Below, one piece after another: positions 25,191 through 34,623 of a stretch of DNA of 64,000 bases; the first letter of the stretch is position 1, and each line of letters opens with the position of its first letter. Source of the DNA: Bacteroidota bacterium (GTDB lineage: Bacteria; Bacteroidota; Bacteroidia; 2-12-FULL-35-15); the NCBI GenBank assembly GCA_025963715.1, contig JAOQAG010000007.1, forward strand, positions 62,001 to 126,000, written 5' to 3'. Below the pieces are notes generated by a model. That model did no database searches and had not been told where the DNA came from. It saw only the letters and a list, made by a program, of their open reading frames with translations. Made by a program: the position numbers and the translations under genes.

Positions 25191-27120
25191 CAATTGTGTA
25201 AAAACGTTTTTTCTTTTTTTTACTTCCTGCCTGTTTGTACAAACACTGCAAGCGCAATTGCCGGGAGTGGAGGATGCGCGCACTAAATATCCGGATGTAA
25301 GCGCGGTGTATCTTAACAAATCGCAGCAGTACCGCGTGTTTATGGATAAAGGTGTTTTGTCGGGTGTATGCGATGTACACGAGCAGATCTATATCAACAA
25401 GGAATCGGGTTTGGTATTCCAGTCGCGTTCCGTTGGCACGAATAAATTTGTGGAAGCATCCAACATCAAGGCATTTACGATGGTGCCTAAAAATAAAAAG
25501 TATGAAAAGCAGGTAGTGGATAAGATCGATCTGAAAGCAGATCCCGGCAAATATTCTTTTTACGACGATCAGAAATCCTACGAAATTGTTTTTCCTGCGG
25601 TACAACCCGGCGCAGTGCTGGATCTTTCGTACCAGCTGAAATACCTGGAACCACGCTTTATGGGAAGTTATTACTGGATGGATTATGTGCCGGATATGGA
25701 AAGTGAATTGGTGGTTTCGGTAGAAAAAAACATTCACATTGCCTACAAGCTTTTTAATTGCGATGAGCAGAACATTGTGTTTACAACGGAAGAAAAAAAG
25801 AATGAAACGGTGTATCACTGGAAAATGAAAGATGGAAAAGCGGGAACGTATTACGGAGATGCACCTAATTTCAGGTATTTTGAGCCGCACATGATCTTTT
25901 ACGTGACGGATTATCCCGGTGCGGATGGGAAACAGAAACAATTATTGGGTACGCCAAAAGAATTGTATACGTGGTATTCCGACTTGCAAAAAAATGTAAA
26001 CAAAACAGAAGACAGTGGCCTGAAAAAAGTTACCGACAGTTTGGTTGCAGGCGTAACATCCGAAGATGAAAAGATAAAAAAGATCTTTTACTGGGTGCAG
26101 GATAATATTTCGTACGTGGCGTTTGAAGACGGTTTGGGCGGATTTATTCCACGCGATGCCGGATTGGTTTGCACACGTAAATTCGGTGATTGCAAGGACA
26201 TGGCCAGCATTATCCATGAAATGCTGCGCATTGCAGGCATTCCTTCTTACCTTACCTGGATCGGCTCGCGCGACATTCCATATACGTATGATGATGTACC
26301 CACGCCTTCGGTAGACAATCACATGATCACTACGTACAAGGATAAAAACGGAAAATGGAATTTCCTGGATGGCACCGGGAAACATGCGCCGGAGGAATTG
26401 TATACATCGTTCATACAGGGAAAACAAGGGCTTGTAAGCATTACACCGGATAGTTTTTTACTGGTTACCGTTCCTGTAAGAGATACAAGTGTGAGTCAAA
26501 CGGTGGATTCGATCGCTATTGATATCAATGATAATAACGTGGTTACCGGAAAAGGAAAAGCAAAACTGACGGGTTACGATCAGCTGGAATATTCGTACAG
26601 TGTGGAGAATTTAGGAAAAGAGGAACGCCAGGATTATTTCAAGGATTATTTTGCAAAAGGAAATAATAAAGTATCGTTCACTGATATTACCGAAAATCCG
26701 GCAGACCGTACACAACCGCTGCTGTTCACTTATAATTTTAATGTATCCGATTATGCGCGCAGAAACCAGGATGAGGTGTACATTAACCTGAACATGGATG
26801 GCGGGCTTGGGCTGGAGCAAATCCTGGATACACGCAAGGTGCCGGTAGAATTTAAGCACATCACTAAAAAAGTGAACATCACCACGCTGAATGTTCCTGT
26901 GGGTTATAAACCTGAATACATTCCGCAAAGCACCAGCTATGGCAATGATGTAGCCGGTTACAGCAGCACGTATACGTTAAAAGGAAACAAGATCGTTCAC
27001 ACCAGCAGCTTTTACATCAATACACTGATCTTGAAAGTAGCTGATTTTGAAAAATACAACAAGGTACTTTCCGAGCAGACCAAAGCAAACAAACAGACCG
27101 TTTCATTAAAAAAATCCTAA
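25180..27120 (+). CDS. Exported DUF3857/transglutaminase-fold protein, active site intact
   Basis: A 646-residue protein with a signal peptide (FFLFFTSCLFVQTLQAQ). Residues about 40-230 form the DUF3857 beta domain, followed by a transglutaminase-like domain with the full catalytic triad: Cys338 in KFGDCKDMA, His381 in VDNHMITT and Asp397 in NFLDGTGK. The C-terminal region (about 440-640) is beta-rich. Enzymes of this fold are cysteine peptidases or amide-bond-forming enzymes; the substrate is unknown. It overlaps the MORN gene by 11 nt and lies 2 nt before a paralogue that lacks the triad. Confidence 0.85.
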   Translation: MKNNNCVKTFFLFFTSCLFVQTLQAQLPGVEDARTKYPDVSAVYLNKSQQYRVFMDKGVLSGVCDVHEQIYINKESGLVFQSRSVGTNKFVEASNIKAFTMVPKNKKYEKQVVDKIDLKADPGKYSFYDDQKSYEIVFPAVQPGAVLDLSYQLKYLEPRFMGSYYWMDYVPDMESELVVSVEKNIHIAYKLFNCDEQNIVFTTEEKKNETVYHWKMKDGKAGTYYGDAPNFRYFEPHMIFYVTDYPGADGKQKQLLGTPKELYTWYSDLQKNVNKTEDSGLKKVTDSLVAGVTSEDEKIKKIFYWVQDNISYVAFEDGLGGFIPRDAGLVCTRKFGDCKDMASIIHEMLRIAGIPSYLTWIGSRDIPYTYDDVPTPSVDNHMITTYKDKNGKWNFLDGTGKHAPEELYTSFIQGKQGLVSITPDSFLLVTVPVRDTSVSQTVDSIAIDINDNNVVTGKGKAKLTGYDQLEYSYSVENLGKEERQDYFKDYFAKGNNKVSFTDITENPADRTQPLLFTYNFNVSDYARRNQDEVYINLNMDGGLGLEQILDTRKVPVEFKHITKKVNITTLNVPVGYKPEYIPQSTSYGNDVAGYSSTYTLKGNKIVHTSSFYINTLILKVADFEKYNKVLSEQTKANKQTVSLKKS

Positions 27121-27122
27121 CC

Positions 27123-29090
27123 ATGTCATTAAAAACAAAACTACTCGTACTGATCTCTTTTTTAACGATCGGCTTTTTGAATGCACAAACCGTTAACACC
27201 GATTTTGTATATAAAAAATATACCTGGGATCCGTCGCCGAAGCTGCACGTACTTACGGATAAAGAGAAAGAAGGCAATTACGTGATCCTGAAAGACAAAG
27301 TGATCGTGGAATTTGCTTATGAATCATCCGGGCAATTGGTGGAATATTCCACACGGCATACCATCATCCATTTCAATAACGAAAAAGGGATCGAAGAAAT
27401 GAATAAGATCTATGTTTCTTATTCCCGGATTTTGGAAGAAATGGACCTGAAAGGAAGAACCATTACATCCGAAGGAAAAGTGATCCCGCTGAGCAAAAGC
27501 TCGGTAAAAAAAGTGGACAATGTGGAGAACAAAGGCCCGTTTTTGATCTTTGCGATGGAAGGGATTGACAAAGGCGGAGAGATCGAATATGTTTACACCA
27601 ACAAAAAAAGCTCGAGCACCAATGCATCCTGGACCATGCAGGACGATGTGATCCACAAAGATGTGAGCATTGATGTATATTCTCCAAAAAATTTAATTTT
27701 TGAAGGAAAAGGCTACAACGGTTTCTCTGATTTTGCAACGGATACAACGCTTGCGGAAAAAAATCACATTTCTTCTTCTGTTGCATCTATGGATGCATTA
27801 ACGGAAGAAAAATATTCGGCATACGATGCCAACAAAATGCGTTTTGATTACCAGTTAACTTACAACACATCGCGCAGCAAATCACGTTTATATTCTTGGG
27901 AATATTGCGGAAACGACCTTTACACGGCTTTGTTCAGTTTTGAAAAAGCAGAAACCAAAGCGATGGATAAGCTGATCTCGAAACAGGGATTGAACAGCAT
28001 GAAAACGGATGAGGAAAAATTGCGGGCACTGGAGATCTATGTAAAAACGAGTATCAACCTTACGGAGGATGCCGTCTCGATCGACAAGATGCTGGATGCC
28101 AAATATGGAAATGATTTTGCAATGCAGCGCTTGTACATTGGCGTGGCAAAAGCGCTGAATATCCCTGTGGAAGCAGTGCTTACAACGGATCGTATGAACC
28201 GGAAATTCGATAGTAATTTTGCTTCTTGGAATAATTTGCAGGAATATTTATTGTATTACCCGAGCATCGATAAATATTTATCCAGCTCTAATTACTCCAG
28301 CAGACTTGGTTTTCCGCCGCCGGAACTTACCAATAACAAAGGTTTATTTGTGAAAGAAACAGGATTAGGCGATATTAAAACAGGCGTTTCAAAAATTAAA
28401 AGTATTGCTGCGCCGGTGTACACATTATCGTACAATAACTTAACGGAATCGGTGGTATTTAATTCTGAAACATTTACACCAACGATCAATATCAAACAGG
28501 AATACATGGGTTATCCGGCATACTACATTCAGCCTGCTGTATATTACATGGAAGCCAGTCAGAAAACAGAGCTAATGGATGGATTATCGAAATTTATCGG
28601 AAAAGAATGTGTGGTAAAATCCAGCAAATATTCGGGAGCGGACAAAGCAGATATCCTTGTGAATCCGTTTGTAGTGGAAAGCGTAGTGGAAACACCACAG
28701 CTGATTGAAAATGCAGGGAACAAATATTTGTTTAAAGTGGGTGACCTGATCGGGCCGCAGGAAGAGCTTTACCAGGATAAAGCGCGTCAGTCGGATGGTG
28801 AAATTCCATACGCGCATAGTTTTACACGTAACATTGAGATCAAGATCCCGGATGGTTATAAAATTAAAAATCCGGAAACGATCAACATCGATAAAAAATA
28901 CACAGCCGATGGGAAAGTGCTTTCCAGCTTTGTTTCCAGCTATACAATGGAAGGAAATGTATTGAAGATAAAAGTATATGAAGATTATGAAGCGATCGTT
29001 TATCCGAAAGCAAATTATGAAGAGTTCCGGAATGTGATCAATGCTTCCGCCGATTTTAATAAAGTGGTTTTAATCCTTGAAAAAATATGA
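27123..29090 (+). CDS. Exported DUF3857/transglutaminase-fold paralogue, active site lost
   Basis: A 655-residue protein with a signal peptide (LLVLISFLTIGFLNAQ). It shows the same order as the upstream gene: DUF3857-like domain (about 45-230), transglutaminase-like region (about 270-390) and beta-rich C-terminus ending KVYEDYEAIVYPKANYEEF. The equivalent of the catalytic G-D-C-K-D is KYGNDFAMQ (328-335), with no Cys, and the D-N-H-M segment is replaced by WNNLQEY, with no His. It is therefore probably a non-catalytic partner or regulator of the upstream enzyme. The stop overlaps the next ATG by 4 nt (ATGA). Confidence 0.75.
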   Translation: MSLKTKLLVLISFLTIGFLNAQTVNTDFVYKKYTWDPSPKLHVLTDKEKEGNYVILKDKVIVEFAYESSGQLVEYSTRHTIIHFNNEKGIEEMNKIYVSYSRILEEMDLKGRTITSEGKVIPLSKSSVKKVDNVENKGPFLIFAMEGIDKGGEIEYVYTNKKSSSTNASWTMQDDVIHKDVSIDVYSPKNLIFEGKGYNGFSDFATDTTLAEKNHISSSVASMDALTEEKYSAYDANKMRFDYQLTYNTSRSKSRLYSWEYCGNDLYTALFSFEKAETKAMDKLISKQGLNSMKTDEEKLRALEIYVKTSINLTEDAVSIDKMLDAKYGNDFAMQRLYIGVAKALNIPVEAVLTTDRMNRKFDSNFASWNNLQEYLLYYPSIDKYLSSSNYSSRLGFPPPELTNNKGLFVKETGLGDIKTGVSKIKSIAAPVYTLSYNNLTESVVFNSETFTPTINIKQEYMGYPAYYIQPAVYYMEASQKTELMDGLSKFIGKECVVKSSKYSGADKADILVNPFVVESVVETPQLIENAGNKYLFKVGDLIGPQEELYQDKARQSDGEIPYAHSFTRNIEIKIPDGYKIKNPETINIDKKYTADGKVLSSFVSSYTMEGNVLKIKVYEDYEAIVYPKANYEEFRNVINASADFNKVVLILEKI

Positions 29091-30142
29091 GAATACGGAT
29101 CTTAATAGTGCTGCTGAGCCTTGGCACATTTGTGCAGGCGCAAAATGATTTCAGTGATTATTACAATCGCGGGGAAGAAAAATATGCAAAAGGTGATTTT
29201 AACAATGCGGTAGGCGAGTTTAGCAATGCGCTGAACAACCGTAAAACGGCAAAAAATGATTACCAGGTGGCGAATGCATTGATGGCACGGGCAATGTGCA
29301 GGATGAACCTGAAAAATTACAACGGCGCGATCGGCGATATTTCGGAAGCGATTAAATTAAAACCGGAATATTCGGATCTGTACTATGCGCGCAGTGTGAT
29401 CCATTTGCAAAACAAACAGTATGATGACTGCGTGTTTTGGGCCAACAAAGGACTGGAATTAAAACCACAGTTTGAAGATCTGATCCTGCTGAAAGGACAT
29501 GCGCGTTTTGCACAGAAAAAATATACGGAAGCATTAACCTACGTTGATACCGTATTGCAGAGTATTAATCCTGTGAACATTGAAGCCTGGAATATGAAAG
29601 GCGAGAACAAAGAACATTTGAAAGATTTTCAGGGCGGGATCGATGCATTCAGTAAAGCGATCGAAATTGATGTACAAAATTTTGCAGCATTTTATGATCG
29701 CGGGATCTGTTACGCGCACATGAAAAATTTTGATGCAGCATTGGTGGATATCAACAAAGCAATGGCGATTGACACGGCGGAAAAATGGATCGGGTATAAC
29801 AACATTGCGTACTTTATTAAATTCGAACAAAAGGATTACAAAGGTGCAATCGAACTTTTTGATAAAGCGATCAAAGCAAATCCGGAATTTGCGTATGCTT
29901 ATGGGAACCGCGCTTACGCGAAGATCCAGCTGAACGACCTGAAAGGCGCACGTGAAGATATTACCAAATCGCTGGAGCTGGATGATCAGAATTCGTATGC
30001 GTATAAAACGTATGCACAATTGCTGATCGCGGAGAAAAAAGAAAAGCAGGCCTGCGATAAATTAAAAAAAGCGCTCGACCTTGGCTATACTGCAGAGTAT
30101 GATGAAGATGTGAATGACCTGATGAAACAGTATTGTAAATAA
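29087..30142 (+). CDS. Exported tetratricopeptide-repeat protein
   Basis: A 351-residue protein with a short signal peptide (LIVLLSLGTFVQAQ) and about eight TPR units, such as YYNRGEEKYAKGDFNNAVGE, YDRGICYAHMKNFDAALVDI and AYGNRAYAKIQLNDLKGARE. The C-terminus EKQACDKLKKALDLGYTAEYDEDVNDLMKQYC is a Sel1/TPR-like ending with two Cys. It is translationally coupled (4-nt overlap) to the transglutaminase-fold paralogue and is the last of four linked exported proteins. A scaffold role is inferred. Confidence 0.85.
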   Translation: MRIRILIVLLSLGTFVQAQNDFSDYYNRGEEKYAKGDFNNAVGEFSNALNNRKTAKNDYQVANALMARAMCRMNLKNYNGAIGDISEAIKLKPEYSDLYYARSVIHLQNKQYDDCVFWANKGLELKPQFEDLILLKGHARFAQKKYTEALTYVDTVLQSINPVNIEAWNMKGENKEHLKDFQGGIDAFSKAIEIDVQNFAAFYDRGICYAHMKNFDAALVDINKAMAIDTAEKWIGYNNIAYFIKFEQKDYKGAIELFDKAIKANPEFAYAYGNRAYAKIQLNDLKGAREDITKSLELDDQNSYAYKTYAQLLIAEKKEKQACDKLKKALDLGYTAEYDEDVNDLMKQYCK

Positions 30143-30212
30143 AGTTTTTGACTATCGGAAAGTTTATACCAGGCTTATACTATTTTAATTGAAAAAATCT
30201 TAATTTGTGCCT

Positions 30213-30298
30213 CATTGCGAGGGCTTTTCGCCCGAAGCAATCTCATTCTGGTTCATAATCTGGTGTGAGATTGCTTCGGGCGAAAAGCCCTTGCAATG
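30213..30298. repeat. Long inverted repeat, CATTGCGAGGGC family
   Basis: Two 33-nt arms (30213-30245 and 30266-30298) are reverse complements with one mismatch, separated by 20 nt. The arm contains an inner palindrome GGGCTTTTCGCCC and GAAGCAATCTCA. This is a dispersed bacterial palindromic element of the CATTGCGAG...GAAGCAATCT type, able to form a very stable hairpin. It lies in the 404-bp gap between the TPR gene and the next gene. Confidence 0.8.
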
Positions 30299-30370
30299 AC
30301 GTTCTTAAAATAATTTCTTTTCATGGTACAAAGTTCCGGATACTCAATAAAGTTTTAATAGCACATAAAA

Positions 30371-30416
30371 AAAGCAGGAATAACGGATGTTGTTCCTGCT
30401 TTTTTGTTGCAATAAA
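30371..30416 (+). terminator. Terminator with AAAGCAGGAA stem
   Basis: AAAGCAGGAA (30371-30380) pairs with TTCCTGCTTT (30393-30402) and is followed by a T-run. The same stem is reused by the terminator at 50827. Confidence 0.75.
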
Positions 30417-30504
30417 TTACTTCCTGCAACATCTCTTAACTCCACAACAATTACAACATTCACCGCATTTTCAATTATTCTCAGCGGCAATTGCTTTATA
30501 GTGC

Positions 30505-30512
30505 TACTTTTG
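30505..30512 (+). promoter_or_regulatory. Candidate -7 box for the 30547 gene
   Basis: TACTTTTG followed by CGCG, 34 bp upstream of the ATG; matches TAnnTTTG and the box at 3762. Confidence 0.4.
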
Positions 30513-30546
30513 CGCGCTTAAACATTAACCATTTAAAACCACTATT

Positions 30547-31218
30547 ATGAATTTTAAAAAATTAGTTGCAAGTGTTGTTGTCTGCTCCTTATTTGTGAAT
30601 GCAGCAAATGCCCAGTTTAACATTGGTGCGCAGGGTACGATCGGTGCTTTTTCGGGAGGCGTTGGTTTCCTTAAAGGCGGCGGGATTGAGGCCGGTTACG
30701 GACTTATAAAATCAAGAAAACACAAGGATGCAGGCTCAAAACTGTTTGTTTGCGGAAGTTTTAATTATTATGCAGGAACGGGTTCCGGCTCTTTTGATTC
30801 GTATGCCTTAAGCAGCAGTTACTCGGTATATAGCATTACCGTTCCATATACCTGGAAACTGCATTTGATCCAGGTAAATGTAGGTGCTAAATATTATATT
30901 GCAGGAGGCATGGCGGCTCCGTTTAGTTTTTACGGGCAGGTAGGGTTAACCATTGAGGACATGCCGGTGAAATATACAATAGCTTCTTACAATCGCAACA
31001 ATTATGATACCTCACAAGAGCCACAAAACGAAAATGCTGTGGGTGTTGCATTCCATGCCGGTGTGGGTATAGATGTAAAAGCAGGTCCTGTACACATTTA
31101 TCTTGCCACGCGATTGATCATTCCTGCCAATGAAGTAAATGGAGAAGAGATCGAAATTGTGATCCCTTTCGCTGCTGTTGCAGATCTTGGCGTTCGTATT
31201 CCTATCGGCGGAAAATAA
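30547..31218 (+). CDS. Outer-membrane beta-barrel-like protein
   Basis: A 223-residue exported protein with signal peptide MNFKKLVASVVVCSLFVNAA ending NAQ. The mature chain is Gly- and aromatic-rich with alternating strands (IGAFSGGVGFLKGGGIEAGY; YFICGSFNYYAG-like; VAFHAGVGIDVKAGPVHIYL) and ends VADLGVRIPIGGK, as expected for a small 8-10 strand outer-membrane barrel. I do not recognise a specific family. It is a single-gene unit with its own -7 box and a strong terminator. Confidence 0.7.
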   Translation: MNFKKLVASVVVCSLFVNAANAQFNIGAQGTIGAFSGGVGFLKGGGIEAGYGLIKSRKHKDAGSKLFVCGSFNYYAGTGSGSFDSYALSSSYSVYSITVPYTWKLHLIQVNVGAKYYIAGGMAAPFSFYGQVGLTIEDMPVKYTIASYNRNNYDTSQEPQNENAVGVAFHAGVGIDVKAGPVHIYLATRLIIPANEVNGEEIEIVIPFAAVADLGVRIPIGGK

Positions 31219-31239
31219 TTTCAGTACCAAATAAAAAAT

Positions 31240-31275
31240 AACCCCCTGTAACGCTTATGTTACAGGGGGTTTGTT
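31240..31275 (+). terminator. Strong terminator after the barrel gene
   Basis: AACCCCCTGTAAC (31240-31252) pairs with GTTACAGGGGGTT (31259-31271), 6-nt loop, T-rich tail. It may also stop transcription from the convergent gene at 31322. Confidence 0.85.
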
Positions 31276-31321
31276 GTATGCATGTAGGCGCCAGGCTCCG
31301 CCTAGTGACAAGCGCCCATAT

Positions 31322-33406
31322 CTACTGAACGATCACTTTCTTTTTAGCTGTTCCTTTTTCCGTTTGCAGATCAAGAACATAAATTCCTTTTGCAGCGTTG
31401 GAAAGATCAATATCGTAACGGTCAGAAACGGCGCCTTCATAGCTGTATACCACATCGCCGGAAACATTGTAAAGCGTGATGATCACTTTTTGGTTATCCG
31501 GTAGGGTTACGTGTAATACACCTGCAGCGGGATTCGGATATACATTTACATTTTCCAGTTCATAGCCTGCAATGTTCAGGATCACCAACGGCGCTTTGTA
31601 TACGCCAGCATCGGTTGCTGCGTAAAGTGCAGTACTGCCGTCGGTGCAGATCTTATTTACATACAGATCATTCAATCCGCCGTTATAAGTCGCCCAGGAT
31701 GCGCCCGCCGTGTTGGATACAAATGCCCCGCCGCCCCAGGTAACAGCGTACAGGTAGCCGTCTTTTTCCTGTATATCATTCACGTATAAATTGCTGATGC
31801 CTGTATTTACTAAATTCCAGGTAGCTCCGTTATTGCTTGATTTATAAATACCCGAACCTTCCGTTGCAGCATATAGATCAGCTCCGCTGATCAAAACAGA
31901 ATTAATTTTAACATCCGGCAATGTGCTGCCAATGTTGGTCCAGGTAAGTGCATGATCGTTGGAATAATAAATACTGCCATCCCAGGTACCGATGTATAAT
32001 TTGGTTCCTGCAACACTAAGCATGTTCATAGATTCGGTAAAGCCGGTAGGAAGCTCCGTCCAGGTGGCGCCGCTATCCGTAGTTTCAAACAAGCCGGGAA
32101 CCGCTGCCGGTGCACCGTTGGTAAGTGCAAACACATTGGTGCTATCGGCTTTTAATTCCGTTACTTCACTGGTAATGCCGGTGGATGCCGGAACCCAGGT
32201 GATGCCACCGTCGCCCGAGCGGAATACATGCTGATAACCTGCAGATAAATAGGTGTTGCTTCCGTTTATTAAAATGCTGTTGATGTCCGGCGTGGTAAGC
32301 CCTGCATTTCCACGGTTCCAGGTGCTGCCATTATCGGTTGAGAGGTATACGCCGTTTTTTGCAGTACCAATAATGGTTACAGCGCCCGTTGCCGAAATGC
32401 CGGTAACATCGGTCCCGGAAATTCCCTGGTTGGATTCCGTCCAGGATGTACCATTGTTCGCGGAGCTGTATACTCCGTCAAGCGTGGATGCAATGAGCCC
32501 GGAACCGCTGATGAGCAATGCGCCAACAGAAGGAAAAACATTTATGGTATCCACATAGTGCGGAACCTGTGCAAGGCCGTTATTGGAACTGTTCCAGGAA
32601 GCAGCGTTATCAGTGGAAACAAAAATTCCACCGGCATCGGTACCGGCAAAAACATATCCCGGTTTTACCGCGAGTGCTGTTGCCGTTGTATTTGCGGGAA
32701 AACCAATATTTGATGAAACCCAGGAAACACCGCGGTTTCCCGATTTATAAATTCCGGTATTGGTAGCAGCGTAAATGGTATTGCCGGTAGTGCAAAGCGT
32801 GTATACAAATGCACTGTCGGGAAAGCCGTTTCCGGAGATGTGGTTCCAGTGTGCGCCATCGTCGTATGTTTCAAACAATCCGACAAGGTAGGAGCCTGCA
32901 AAAACGGTATCGCCCATTTCGGTATGTGAATGAATAGTGTAGCTTGCAGGAATACCCGTGTTACGTAGCATCCAGCTGGTACCCGAGTTGTTAGAATAAA
33001 ATTCGCCGTAAGCGGTAGCCGCATAAATGCCGTTGGAAGAAACAAAAATGGAATTGATAAACAGGTTGGAAAGCCCGGTGTTACGTGCCAGCCATGTAGC
33101 GCCGCCATTTGAGGAAAAAAATACGCCATCGGCTTCAGCGCCTGCAAAAAGATTGGTGCCGTCGGTTGTGAGCGCTACGATAGGAATGCGTTCCATGCCG
33201 GTGTTGGCTGCTACCCAGGTTGTGCCATTATCAATTGAGGAAAACACGCCATTATCGGTACCTATGAAAATTTTTCCGGCTGCTGTAACAGATGAGTAGA
33301 TCCGTCCGCCATACGGGCCGTTTGTTTGCCATTGTGCAGTTGCAATGTTGCTTGCTGCAAGGAGTAAGATAATGGCAATCGAGAGTTTTTTATAAATTTT
33401 TTGCAT
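31322..33406 (-). CDS. T9SS-secreted BNR/sortilin-like repeat protein
   Basis: A 694-residue secreted protein. A signal peptide (LSIAIILLLAASNIATAQ) is followed by more than ten beta-propeller repeats of about 45 residues carrying the Asp-box-like motif S-x-D-x-G-x-T-W (for example SSIDNGTTWVAANTG, STDNGSTWNRGNAG, KSSNNGATWNLVNTG). The C-terminal about 75 residues are a T9SS type A sorting domain (VNVYPNPAAGVLHVTLPDN ... GIYVLDLQTEKGTAKKKVIV). The protein is exported by the T9SS, to which SprE belongs, and is likely anchored or released at the surface. Ligand unknown. Confidence 0.9.
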   Translation of the reverse strand: MQKIYKKLSIAIILLLAASNIATAQWQTNGPYGGRIYSSVTAAGKIFIGTDNGVFSSIDNGTTWVAANTGMERIPIVALTTDGTNLFAGAEADGVFFSSNGGATWLARNTGLSNLFINSIFVSSNGIYAATAYGEFYSNNSGTSWMLRNTGIPASYTIHSHTEMGDTVFAGSYLVGLFETYDDGAHWNHISGNGFPDSAFVYTLCTTGNTIYAATNTGIYKSGNRGVSWVSSNIGFPANTTATALAVKPGYVFAGTDAGGIFVSTDNAASWNSSNNGLAQVPHYVDTINVFPSVGALLISGSGLIASTLDGVYSSANNGTSWTESNQGISGTDVTGISATGAVTIIGTAKNGVYLSTDNGSTWNRGNAGLTTPDINSILINGSNTYLSAGYQHVFRSGDGGITWVPASTGITSEVTELKADSTNVFALTNGAPAAVPGLFETTDSGATWTELPTGFTESMNMLSVAGTKLYIGTWDGSIYYSNDHALTWTNIGSTLPDVKINSVLISGADLYAATEGSGIYKSSNNGATWNLVNTGISNLYVNDIQEKDGYLYAVTWGGGAFVSNTAGASWATYNGGLNDLYVNKICTDGSTALYAATDAGVYKAPLVILNIAGYELENVNVYPNPAAGVLHVTLPDNQKVIITLYNVSGDVVYSYEGAVSDRYDIDLSNAAKGIYVLDLQTEKGTAKKKVIVQ

Positions 33407-33475
33407 GACATAAAAAGTTTAGTTACCGGGGTAATTAAAATTTTTGTGCCAGTGGAGGGAACATTTTTTATGGGA

Positions 33476-33931
33476 TTACACTTTTATCCTGGGATCAAAA
33501 AAGAAGGGTTCTGTTTCTAACAGCTTAACGGATTTAAAGCCCGGATGATTAACATTAATTAAAAAATTAAACTCACTTTTTACTAATGCAGAAGGAATTT
33601 TTAATATGGCAGAAGACCCACTGTTAACCCAGGCATCGCCAAAAGGCTGACACAGACTGTATGACGTTAAATCGGGTTTGTGCCAATCTAATGGCAGTGC
33701 CGGAACATTTAAATTTTCGATATATAAATCATCCGGAACATGAATTACCATTGTTCTAAAAGTATCTTTTAAGCTTATACCGTTATTATGAACAACATTT
33801 TCCAAACAGGCTAATGACCTTGACGCCGAAGTGTATATTACCTTAAATCCATTAGAATTCCACCTGGCAGCCCGTCCGGAAGCATACAGGTCATTTGACC
33901 ATTTTTCTAAAACAATTCGGAATAATTCCAT
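33476..33931 (-). CDS. RES-domain toxin
   Basis: A 151-residue RES-family protein. Features of the fold are LFRIVLEKW at the start, SGRAARWNSNGFKVIYTS (Arg20/Arg23 and Tyr33), ACLENVV with Glu44, and the late segment SSAILKIPSALVKSEFNFLINVNHPGF. Characterised RES toxins deplete NAD+ and are paired with Xre/MbcA/ParS antitoxins. Its ATG shares one base with the stop of the antitoxin gene (TAATG), giving the usual antitoxin-first, translationally coupled order. Length is typical. The pair is compact and free of other genes. Activity is inferred from the family. Confidence 0.88.
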   Translation of the reverse strand: MELFRIVLEKWSNDLYASGRAARWNSNGFKVIYTSASRSLACLENVVHNNGISLKDTFRTMVIHVPDDLYIENLNVPALPLDWHKPDLTSYSLCQPFGDAWVNSGSSAILKIPSALVKSEFNFLINVNHPGFKSVKLLETEPFFFDPRIKV

Positions 33932-34617
33932 TATGCAGTGGCGCCAAATTCGATTCTTATAAGTTCTTCAAAAATCAAATCGATGCCAGTAGAGGAACTA
34001 ATATATGATATAGGGATCTTATTCCCGAGACCATATGCAGGAGTACTAAGCCATGAGTTAAACTTTTCGGTAGACTCAAAAATTTCTATTCCTTTATTAT
34101 ACAGTTCTTTGATCTTAATATAAACCTCAACCGTTCGTTTAGTAACAGGTTTATTCTGGGTCTTATAGGAAGTAAGTGTTTTAGGAGTCATTTCGAACAC
34201 ATGTTCAGCCAATACTTTTAAAGGTAAATTTGATACCTCTGACAGGTCATTCACAATAGATCTTGAATCTATTGCGGTATCTAATTCATTTAACAGTTCG
34301 ATCTTTGAAATAGGTGACTGGACATCAGAAAATGCGGAAGAATAATTTGGCTCCGAAATAGTTGAAGCAGCTTCAAACATTGCCTTGAATTTACCTATTT
34401 TTGCGGAAGAAATCTTTATAGCCTTTCCCGTTTGTGGATTAGTAGCAATTCTACTTTTAGAAATGGAGAAAGATCCAAATCCAACCAAAGCAACTTTATC
34501 ACCCTTTTTAAGTGCTTTTGTAGTGGCTTTTACAAAAGCATCCAATGCTTTTTGTGAATCAGCTTTGGTAAGCTTCGACTCTTCAGCCATTTTTTTAATT
34601 AATTCTTGTTTGTTCAT
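33931..34617 (-). CDS. HU domain fused to Xre/MbcA/ParS antitoxin
   Basis: A 228-residue antitoxin with an extra DNA-binding domain. Residues 1-83 are a complete HU/IHF fold: MNKQELIKKMAEESKLTKAD, VALVGFGSFSISKSRIATNP (the G-F-G-x-F block) and the beta-arm NPQTGKAIKISSAKIGKF. A linker (84-115) leads to an Xre-like helical region (about 118-165), then the ParS/DUF2384 toxin-binding domain (about 172-228) with FNSWLSTPAYGLGNKIPISY and the ending EELIRIEFGATA. Ordinary RES antitoxins have only the Xre plus ParS parts. The HU module probably adds DNA bending or a second contact. A perfect inverted repeat lies just upstream of the start. Confidence 0.88.
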   Translation of the reverse strand: MNKQELIKKMAEESKLTKADSQKALDAFVKATTKALKKGDKVALVGFGSFSISKSRIATNPQTGKAIKISSAKIGKFKAMFEAASTISEPNYSSAFSDVQSPISKIELLNELDTAIDSRSIVNDLSEVSNLPLKVLAEHVFEMTPKTLTSYKTQNKPVTKRTVEVYIKIKELYNKGIEIFESTEKFNSWLSTPAYGLGNKIPISYISSSTGIDLIFEELIRIEFGATA

Positions 34618-34623
34618 CTTAAT

